Shown one piece after another: positions 32,135-38,030 of a stretch of DNA of 38,030 bases; positions within the stretch are counted from its first letter, which is position 1, and each line of letters begins with the position of its first letter. The position numbers and the translations under genes are program-made. Under the pieces are notes generated by a model. It had not been told where the DNA came from, did no database searches, and saw only the letters and a program-made list of their open reading frames with translations. The stretch is from positions 1 through 38,030 of the forward strand of contig PBRZ01000026.1 in NCBI GenBank assembly GCA_002726085.1. The letters are read 5' to 3'. Origin of the DNA: Acidobacteriota bacterium. GTDB lineage: Bacteria > Acidobacteriota > Vicinamibacteria > Vicinamibacterales > UBA8438.

Positions 32135-33121
32135 ATGGGTCCAGATCTCTCCGTAGTCATCCCCCTCCTGGACGAAGCCCCGAACGTCGAGGAGTTGTGT
32201 CGCGAGCTGGTCGAGACGCTCGACGCATGGGGTCGGACGTTCGAGGTGGTGCTGGTCGACGACGGCAGCACAGACGGCACGTTCGAGATGCTGTCCCGGT
32301 TGCACGCGGCGGATGCGCGACTCCGGGTAATCCGGTTGCGCCGCAACTTCGGCCAGACGGCGGCCTTCGCCGCCGGGTTTGCTCGTGCGCGTGGCCGGCT
32401 CATCGTGACCGCTGACGGCGATCTGCAAAACGACCTGCGGGACATTCCCAGCATGGTCGACAAGCTCGAAGAGGGAAATGACATCGTGTGCGGGTGGCGC
32501 AAGGCCCGCAAGGATCCCTGGCTGTCTCGCCGGTTGCCATCGGTCATCGCCAACGCGCTGATCTCGCGCGCTACCGGTGTGCGGCTGCACGACTACGGGT
32601 GTTCTCTGAAGATCTTTCGCGCCGAGGTCGTCAAGGCGATCCGGCTGTATGGCGAGATGCACCGGTTTATACCGGCGATCGCGAGTGAACAGGGAGTGCG
32701 CATCGCCGAGGTGGTCGTCAATCATCGGCCGCGTCGTCACGGACGGTCCAAGTACGGCATTTCTCGGACGGTACGCGTGGTCCTCGATCTTGCGACCGTG
32801 AAGTTCCTGCTGAGCTACTCGACGAGACCCTTGCAGATTTTTGGTTTGGTCGGTCTGCTGATGGGGACGGGCGGCGCTGCGATTACCAGCTATCTGGGCT
32901 ATATCCGGCTGTTTGGCGGGCAGGCGATCGGCGATCGGCCATTGCTGCTGTTTGGGATCCTATTGGTCTTTACCGGCCTGCAGTTGGTAACGCTCGGTCT
33001 ACTGGCTGAGATGCAGGCGCGGACCTACCACGAATCGCAAGGGAAGCCGACCTATTACATCCGGGAGCTGCTCGACTCTCCGGTGGACGAGCCGGCCGTG
33101 CTGCCAGGGATCCGACATTAG
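32135..33121 (+). CDS. ArnC/DPM-like GT2 glycosyltransferase with two membrane helices
   Basis: 328 residues. The GT-A domain has VVIPLLDEAPNVEEL (7-21), VDDGSTDGT (41-49) and TADGDLQND (92-100). RRHGRSKYGISRT, typical of the polyprenyl-phosphate GT2 group, follows, and then two C-terminal membrane helices (about 230-252 and 265-292). It likely moves a sugar from a nucleotide donor to undecaprenyl phosphate on the inner membrane face, supplying a lipid-linked sugar to periplasmic transferases. Sugar unknown. First gene after a good promoter and start of the right-hand glycan cluster. Confidence 0.9.
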   Translation: MGPDLSVVIPLLDEAPNVEELCRELVETLDAWGRTFEVVLVDDGSTDGTFEMLSRLHAADARLRVIRLRRNFGQTAAFAAGFARARGRLIVTADGDLQNDLRDIPSMVDKLEEGNDIVCGWRKARKDPWLSRRLPSVIANALISRATGVRLHDYGCSLKIFRAEVVKAIRLYGEMHRFIPAIASEQGVRIAEVVVNHRPRRHGRSKYGISRTVRVVLDLATVKFLLSYSTRPLQIFGLVGLLMGTGGAAITSYLGYIRLFGGQAIGDRPLLLFGILLVFTGLQLVTLGLLAEMQARTYHESQGKPTYYIRELLDSPVDEPAVLPGIRH

Positions 33122-33365
33122 GGGCCAAAACGGACGCGCGACGGGACACGACCAGGAGCCGGTAGCGCGTACGGATTGGCTCGAAGACAGGGGAGGCTTG
33201 GAGGGTGGAGGTGACTCCCTGAAGGAGATGCCAGATGGGCGGAGGACGAATGGTACGCCCAGCATGAGGCATTCGTGCACTGGCCGCAAAGTAGCTCGTG
33301 CACCCAGGTGCGGCGTGCCGAGATCAGGGCGGCGAGTCACTGACTGACGGAGGAGATGAGGTCCG

Positions 33366-34346
33366 GTGCACATCGCGTTTCTCGGCTGTGGTTTCATCGC
33401 CGGTGTGCACAGCCGGCACCTGAAGGCCCTGGGCGACGGTGTCGTTCGGAGTTACGCCAGTCGTGACGGTGCGAAGGCGGAAGCGTACCGCCGGAGTTAT
33501 CGCGGTGCCGGAAGTTACGAAGGCTACACGGCAGCCATCGCAGATCCGGCAGTGGATGCGGTGGTTATCGCCGTGCCGCCGCGATTTCATCTCGACCTCA
33601 CGTTACAGGCGCTGTCGGCCGGCAAGCACGTGCTGGTCGAGAAACCGGCCTACTTCAGGATGGAGGACTACCAGCGCGTGCAAGCCGCCCGGGATCGGGC
33701 TGGTCGCGTCGTGCTGGTTGGCGAGAATGATCACTACAAGCCACTGGCGGTCTGTCTGCGTCGGTTGCTGCGGGAGGGCGCGATAGGCGAGTTGGTGTTC
33801 GCGCACTTCACGACGCTCGTCAAACGGTTCAAGAGGGCCGATGACTGGCGGAACGACGAGACGATGGCCGGTGGGGACGCGTTCTTCGAAGAGGGAATTC
33901 ACTGGTTGCATCTTGCCAACAGCCTCGGTCCTGTGATGACCGAGGCGAGTGGGTTCCAACCCGGCGCTTCGAGTGACGGCCCAGACAGACGTGTCAAGAG
34001 CATGATGGTGGCCTTCCGGTATGACAACGACGCGGTGGGGGCGCTCTTCTATTCACGCGAGGTGCCCTCGCTGCTACGCGGGCTCCGAGTGTCGAAGTTG
34101 TTCGGACGCGCCGGTATTATCTCGTTCGAGTCCAACGGGGCCGTGGTCCTGGTGAGAGGATCTGGGATGCCGCGAGTGATCCTGCCGGGTTTCCGCGACA
34201 TGCGCGGCTACCAGGCGATGTATCGGGACTTCCTCGATGCGATCCACACGAATCGGGCGCCTCAGATGAGCCTCGAGACCGCCATAGTCGACCAGCGGCT
34301 CATGGACCAAATCTACGCCACCCCGGGCGCAGCCTCGTCTAGTTAA
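33366..34346 (+). CDS. Gfo/Idh/MocA-family sugar oxidoreductase
   Basis: 326 residues. The Rossmann domain has FLGCGFIAGVH (5-15) and the family EKP (92-94 in VLVEKPAYF). The C-terminal alpha/beta domain has DAFFEEGIHWLHLANSLG, whose His is near the usual catalytic position. These enzymes oxidise or epimerise nucleotide sugars or inositol with NAD(P). GTG start with GAGG upstream. The 244-bp gap before it shows no gene or clear structure. It ends one base before the next start codon, so it is cotranscribed with the GMC-type oxidoreductase. Confidence 0.88.
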   Translation: MHIAFLGCGFIAGVHSRHLKALGDGVVRSYASRDGAKAEAYRRSYRGAGSYEGYTAAIADPAVDAVVIAVPPRFHLDLTLQALSAGKHVLVEKPAYFRMEDYQRVQAARDRAGRVVLVGENDHYKPLAVCLRRLLREGAIGELVFAHFTTLVKRFKRADDWRNDETMAGGDAFFEEGIHWLHLANSLGPVMTEASGFQPGASSDGPDRRVKSMMVAFRYDNDAVGALFYSREVPSLLRGLRVSKLFGRAGIISFESNGAVVLVRGSGMPRVILPGFRDMRGYQAMYRDFLDAIHTNRAPQMSLETAIVDQRLMDQIYATPGAASSS

Positions 34347-34347
34347 G

Positions 34348-35883
34348 ATGCCGACCGGGCGTTACGACGTCATCATCATCGGTAGCGGCGCGGGTGGGGG
34401 GACGCTGGCTCATGCCCTCGCCGACACATCGGCAGAGATTCTCATACTCGAGCGCGGCGACTTCCTGCCCCAGGAGCCCGAGAACTGGGATCCGGAGGCG
34501 GTATGGAAGCATCTTCGCTACCGCACGACGGAAACCTGGACCAATGCTGATGGAACGGCGTTCCGGCCCTATACCCACTACTGCGTGGGTGGCAATACCA
34601 AATTCTGGGGCAGCGTGCTCTACCGGCTGCGACGCGAGGACTTTGGCGAACTCGAGCACGTCGACGGAGTGTCGCCCGCCTGGCCGATCGATTACGAAAC
34701 GCTGGAGCCCTACTACGAGCGTGCCGAGCGCCTGTATGCGGTGCACGGTGCGTCGGAAGACGACCCCACCGAGCCACCGAGAGGCCCATTTCCGCATCCG
34801 GCGGTGCCGCACGCTGACACCATCGCGCGCTATCTTGACCAGATCCGTGAGCAGGGGCTGCACCCGACGCCGCTGCCGCTGGGCCTACGTGGTGTCGGCG
34901 AGCTGAACGGATGCATCCTGTGTGACACTTGCAATTCCTTCCCCTGTCAGCGGCACGCGAAGAGTGATGCCGACGTCTGCTGTGTGCGGCCGCTCCAGCA
35001 GCGCCCGAACGTGACGTTGTGGACCAGGGCGCTGGCGCGTCGGTTACTGACCTCACCCTCAGGCGGCCGCGTGGAGGCAGTCGAGGTGGAGCACGATGGA
35101 GAGACGCGGCGCGTCGAGGCGCCACTCGTGGTGGTCTCCTGCGGAGCGGTGAACTCGGCGGCGTTGCTGTTGCGGTCGGCTACAGAACGACACCCAAACG
35201 GCCTGGCGAATTCGTCCGGGCTGGTTGGGAGGCGCTACATGGCACACCTGTCCACCATGATGGCCGGGCATCACCCGTTTCGGCGGAATCCCACGGTGTT
35301 TCAGAAGACCGTCGCCATCAACGACTTCTATCTGCGTGGTCCGGACGTCGGCTACCCACTCGGGCAGATTCAATCACAGGGTCGCACCCATGGGGTGATG
35401 GCCCAGACCGTCGTGCCGTGGGTGCCGTTGTGGTTCTTCAACTACTGGGTCGCCCGCGGGCTCGACTGGCTGGCTATGACCGAAGACCTGCCTCGGGCGG
35501 AGAACCGCGTGACAGTCGATGTGGATGGTCGCATTCAGCTTCACTATCAGCCGACCAATCGGATCGCCCACGACCGGCTGGTGCGAGAAGTCAAGCGGAT
35601 GTTACGTAGGCTGGGGCTTCGGTTCATGTACGTGCACTCGCACAACAGCGAGAACACCACGCATCAGTGTGGGACGCTGTGCTTCGGCACCGACGCTCGG
35701 GACTCGGTGCTCAACTCCTATTGCCGGTCCCACGACGTCGAGAACCTGTTCGTCGTCGACGCCTCGTTCTTCCCGGCGTCGGGCGCCGTCAACCCCGGGT
35801 TGACAATCGCCGCGCAGGCGCTGAGGGTCGCGGATCACATCAAGGAGACGGAGCTGGGCGTGCGCTCAGCAAAGATCCGGTAG
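34348..35883 (+). CDS. GMC-family FAD oxidoreductase with a ferredoxin-like cysteine cluster
   Basis: 511 residues. FAD-binding GSGAGGG is at about 12-18, with ILILERGDFLP behind it. The GMC middle region has THYCVGGNTKFWG (76-88), and the C-terminal motif VVDASFFPASGAVNPGLTIAAQALRVADHI ends the protein. A cluster C189-x2-C192-x2-C195-x4-C200 resembles an iron-sulphur or zinc site; the later HxCG (about 441) and HSHN are also notable. It probably oxidises an alcohol group of a sugar or lipid-linked intermediate. It follows a Gfo/Idh/MocA gene by one base and precedes a VOC gene, which suggests a joint modification step. Substrate unknown. Confidence 0.85.
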   Translation: MPTGRYDVIIIGSGAGGGTLAHALADTSAEILILERGDFLPQEPENWDPEAVWKHLRYRTTETWTNADGTAFRPYTHYCVGGNTKFWGSVLYRLRREDFGELEHVDGVSPAWPIDYETLEPYYERAERLYAVHGASEDDPTEPPRGPFPHPAVPHADTIARYLDQIREQGLHPTPLPLGLRGVGELNGCILCDTCNSFPCQRHAKSDADVCCVRPLQQRPNVTLWTRALARRLLTSPSGGRVEAVEVEHDGETRRVEAPLVVVSCGAVNSAALLLRSATERHPNGLANSSGLVGRRYMAHLSTMMAGHHPFRRNPTVFQKTVAINDFYLRGPDVGYPLGQIQSQGRTHGVMAQTVVPWVPLWFFNYWVARGLDWLAMTEDLPRAENRVTVDVDGRIQLHYQPTNRIAHDRLVREVKRMLRRLGLRFMYVHSHNSENTTHQCGTLCFGTDARDSVLNSYCRSHDVENLFVVDASFFPASGAVNPGLTIAAQALRVADHIKETELGVRSAKIR

Positions 35884-35927
35884 CCAGGGCCTTCAGGCGC
35901 CTCGAGTGCGGCCAAGGAGAACCTCTC

Positions 35928-36518
35928 GTGCGAGTGCGATCATTCAGCCATACCGGCATCACCGTGTCGGACTTCAACAAGGCGGTTCGGTTCTACTGGG
36001 ACGTCTTTGGTTGCCCACTAGTGGGGGTGTCCGACGCTCCCACCGAGCGCGTGCGGTCGTTCTTCGGTGTCGCCTCGGACCAGCCGACCTGCAAGATCGG
36101 CTGGATCCGTGTGCCCGGCGGCGCGGTCGTGGAGATCTTCGAGTTTCGCCCTGATCAGCCGCCCGCTGCGATCTCATGGAACCGTGTGGGACTGACGCAT
36201 CTATGTTTCAATGTTCGGAATACACAGAAGTGGCACGACTACCTGGTGAAGAAAGGCGTCGAGATCGTGAGCCCGGTGGAGCGGTCGCCCAACGGACACA
36301 CGCTCTTTTTCGCGAAGGATTTCGACGGCAACCTGATCGAGCTCACGGACCTGAGGCACATGCACTATGTGCTGGCTTGGTTCGGGCGGCTGGGTGGCTG
36401 GTTGGCTCGGCGGGGTCTCATCCGCGACTACCGGCGCTACTACGACAACGTGCACTCGGAGACTAGCGGTGTGAGCGAGGAGGGTACTCGCCATGCCGAT
36501 GACGCGCGCTCCCCATGA
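35928..36518 (+). CDS. VOC (glyoxalase/dioxygenase superfamily) protein
   Basis: 196 residues. Two beta-alpha-beta-beta-beta halves: SHTGITVSDFNKAVRFYWDVFGC (7-29) and LTHLCFNVRNTQKWHDYLVKKG (89-110). The four expected metal positions are His8, Glu69 (VVEIFEF), His91 and Glu138 (LIELTD), all present. A C-terminal tail after 145 is basic and aromatic. AGGAG eight bases before the GTG decides the start. Could be a lyase, epimerase or dioxygenase; the gene order suggests action on the same substrate as the preceding oxidoreductases. Confidence 0.85.
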   Translation: MRVRSFSHTGITVSDFNKAVRFYWDVFGCPLVGVSDAPTERVRSFFGVASDQPTCKIGWIRVPGGAVVEIFEFRPDQPPAAISWNRVGLTHLCFNVRNTQKWHDYLVKKGVEIVSPVERSPNGHTLFFAKDFDGNLIELTDLRHMHYVLAWFGRLGGWLARRGLIRDYRRYYDNVHSETSGVSEEGTRHADDARSP

Positions 36519-36578
36519 TGCACTTTCCTCGAGGCCGCTGAGCACGTCGCCGGGCGTGGCGCGATTCGTAGGCTGAAC

Positions 36579-36595
36579 AAGACTGGCACAGTCTT
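36579..36595. terminator. Small hairpin between convergent genes
   Basis: AAGACTG, loop GCA, CAGTCTT: a perfect 7-bp stem four bases beyond the deacetylase stop codon. On the minus strand TTGTT follows. A weak bidirectional terminator candidate. Confidence 0.4.
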
Positions 36596-36598
36596 CGG

Positions 36599-37738
36599 TT
36601 ATGGGCAGGTGTCGAACAAGGCGGTGAGAAGTTGATCGTAGGCACGCAGCATTCTCGTATTTCCGCTGAACTGCGGATCCGGGTGGGTATTGACGACGAT
36701 GTTGCCGCCACAGGCTCGCAACCAGGCGATCTTTGGCAACCAGAAGTCAACGAGCTGCTCTGCGGACCGGCCCCAGTAGAGCGGGTCCTCGAACGGGACA
36801 GTGGTCGGCACGTGGGTCAGACCATCCAATTTGAACCGTTTCGTCCACAGACAGCCGCCGACACCGCCTGGGCACGAGCGGTCGGTGTCGAGCCGGCTGT
36901 AGTCGACCATGCCGTAATCCCGCAGGACCCGGAATAGCGCGTCGCTCCTGAACCAGGACGGCGATCGAAAGCTGCGTGCGTCGTAGCGCTCGATGAGGCC
37001 ACGACAGGCGTCGAGCCGCCGGCGGATGCGGTCGGCCGGAAGGAAGGCCAGCCGATTATCGTGATTGTAGCCGTGGAGGCCAATCGTGCAGCCCCGCTCG
37101 ACCAGCCAATCGAGCACCGCATGGTCTGGCGGTTCGCCACGGCCAACCACATGCCAGAGCGAGCGGTACCCATGCGCGAGCTCCAGTTCGGCAGTCGGCT
37201 TGACCCACCGGTAGCCCGCTCCCGTGTCGATGTCGTGCGTCAGGATGATTTCACTGGAGGGGGGAGTGGCCTCGCGTCCGTCCCCGACCCGTGCCCAGAC
37301 TTCTGCGAGCAGCTCGAAGCCCTGTTCGATCGGGAATCCCGGAAAAGTCGTCTCGCCCTGTGTAGACGGTGACTGGCGCGCCAGGAGGGCCCTCGCCGCG
37401 ACGTGCCGGATGGCGCCGGGAACGCGGTGATAGTGAAACGGCAGGCGGGTGTAGAGCGGTCGCGTCTGCGTGCAGTAGTGCTCGCCGAGCACGAACCGTC
37501 GCCAGTCGGTCCAGTCGTACCGGATGTGGCCGCGTTCCGCCTCGACGCTGACAAGAGGAAGACGTCCATGCCGGGTGTCAGCCCAGACCGCGACGACGCC
37601 GGGTAGCTCGGCGGCCGGTGGAGTGAGGCTCCGCGGGGGGAGCGGCACATGCGCGCCGGCGTCCTCTTGGAACCAGGCGGGTCGATACTCCGGGTCGACG
37701 GTTATCCGGGCGATCTGAGCGGGCTCGGAGATGGGCAC
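36599..37738 (-). CDS. Polysaccharide-deacetylase-like (NodB-fold) protein
   Basis: 379 residues. The NodB-type region has LTHDIDTG (Asp169, Asp171), GLHGYNHDNRL (His222, His226), FRSPSW (257-262) and a late VNTHPDPQF. The N-terminal 160 residues are a separate alpha/beta region rich in aromatic residues (HIRYDWTDWRRFVLGEHYC). No signal peptide, so it probably acts in the cytoplasm or at the inner membrane face. The GTG start is four bases after the stop of the aminotransferase on the same strand, so the two are cotranscribed. Removal of an acetyl group from a glycan precursor is likely but unproven. Confidence 0.82.
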   Translation of the reverse strand: MPISEPAQIARITVDPEYRPAWFQEDAGAHVPLPPRSLTPPAAELPGVVAVWADTRHGRLPLVSVEAERGHIRYDWTDWRRFVLGEHYCTQTRPLYTRLPFHYHRVPGAIRHVAARALLARQSPSTQGETTFPGFPIEQGFELLAEVWARVGDGREATPPSSEIILTHDIDTGAGYRWVKPTAELELAHGYRSLWHVVGRGEPPDHAVLDWLVERGCTIGLHGYNHDNRLAFLPADRIRRRLDACRGLIERYDARSFRSPSWFRSDALFRVLRDYGMVDYSRLDTDRSCPGGVGGCLWTKRFKLDGLTHVPTTVPFEDPLYWGRSAEQLVDFWLPKIAWLRACGGNIVVNTHPDPQFSGNTRMLRAYDQLLTALFDTCP

Positions 37739-37742
37739 CGGA

Positions 37743-38030
37743 TCAGTTCGGTAGCGTCCGGCGAATGATCTCGGCCACGCGAGCCGGTACTTCCTCCGGG
37801 ATCTCCGGGTAAATCGGCAGGGTGAGCGTAGCGGTCGCCGCGGCCTCGGCGCACGGGTAGTCGCCCTCCTGTCCCCCTAGGTCGGCGTACGCCGGTTGTA
37901 GATGAACCGGCACCGGGTAGTGCAAGCCGGTCTGGATGCCTTCCGCGTCGAGCGCCTGGTGCAGGGCGTCCCGGTGCTCCGTCTGGACCGCGTAAAGATG
38001 AAAGACGTGATGAGCATAGGGCATGACCGC
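37743..38030 (-). CDS. DegT/DnrJ/EryC1/StrS aminotransferase, C-terminal part, cut by the window edge
   Basis: At least 95 residues of the C-terminal end; the frame is open to the right edge. HVFHLYAVQTEHRDALHQAL, GIQTGLHYPVPVHLQPAYADLG, PCAEAAATATLTLPIYPEI and VARVAEIIRRTL match the small domain of sugar aminotransferases of the StrS/ArnB/WecE group. These add an amino group to a keto-sugar nucleotide with PLP. The PLP lysine lies outside the window. Together with the deacetylase and the two oxidoreductases it supports an amino-sugar-containing surface glycan. Confidence 0.9.
   Translation of the reverse strand, partial: AVMPYAHHVFHLYAVQTEHRDALHQALDAEGIQTGLHYPVPVHLQPAYADLGGQEGDYPCAEAAATATLTLPIYPEIPEEVPARVAEIIRRTLPN

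Overview
This is a GC-rich, densely coded bacterial chromosome segment. It probably comes from Acidobacteriota (Vicinamibacteria-like). That placement is an inference from the gene mix: a System I cytochrome c maturation operon of unusual build, paired M16 peptidases, a DUF721/DciA-like gene next to maf, and intergenic period-7 repeats. No 16S rRNA or other decisive marker is present. The cell is Gram-negative in type, with an outer-membrane beta-barrel protein and periplasmic c-type cytochrome maturation.

Layout. At 1-1221 a tyrosine recombinase runs up to the 3' end of a tRNA-Phe(GAA), the classic junction of an integrative element whose body would lie to the left, outside the window. At 1335-3550 (minus) a polyprenol-phosphate-mannose synthase-like GT2 and a PIG-V-like membrane mannosyltransferase overlap by 4 bp. 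At 3775-8553 (plus) there are an active and a catalytically degenerate M16 peptidase and a cPLA2/patatin-like lipase. At 8638-12061 ftsB and recA (both minus) flank a small module of a ribbon-helix-helix regulator and an orphan DNA methyltransferase with permuted motif order. At 12415-15633 are two exported beta-propeller proteins. At 15793-17299 (minus) are a thiolase and a DciA-like protein, followed by maf.

The core of the window is 17949-25999, a cytochrome c maturation operon: ccmE (CxxxY variant), a ccmF-ccmH fusion, two poorly described membrane proteins, ccmA, ccmB, ccmC, a ccmD-like gene and a 55-residue membrane protein. Next, on the minus strand, come aroA, aroK and a metallophosphoesterase, with a hairpin-rich tandem repeat of about 100 bp between aroA and aroK. 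Divergent from aroA are an RsbW-type anti-sigma kinase and an inositol-monophosphatase-like protein, then a beta-barrel protein and a DedA/YqaA-type membrane protein. The right end (32135-38030) looks like part of a cell-surface glycan cluster: an ArnC-like GT2, a Gfo/Idh/MocA oxidoreductase, a GMC-type oxidoreductase with a cysteine cluster, a VOC protein, a polysaccharide-deacetylase-like protein and a DegT/StrS aminotransferase cut by the window edge.

The most striking non-genic signal is a dispersed repeat family. It has heptads close to GAAGTCA, often followed by a conserved GGCTTCGCC segment, and I count eight copies between 14.5 and 29.6 kb. Some copies form inverted pairs, and two are read into the N-termini of annotated proteins. 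Two other period-7 tracts, with different units, lie in gaps of the ccm operon.
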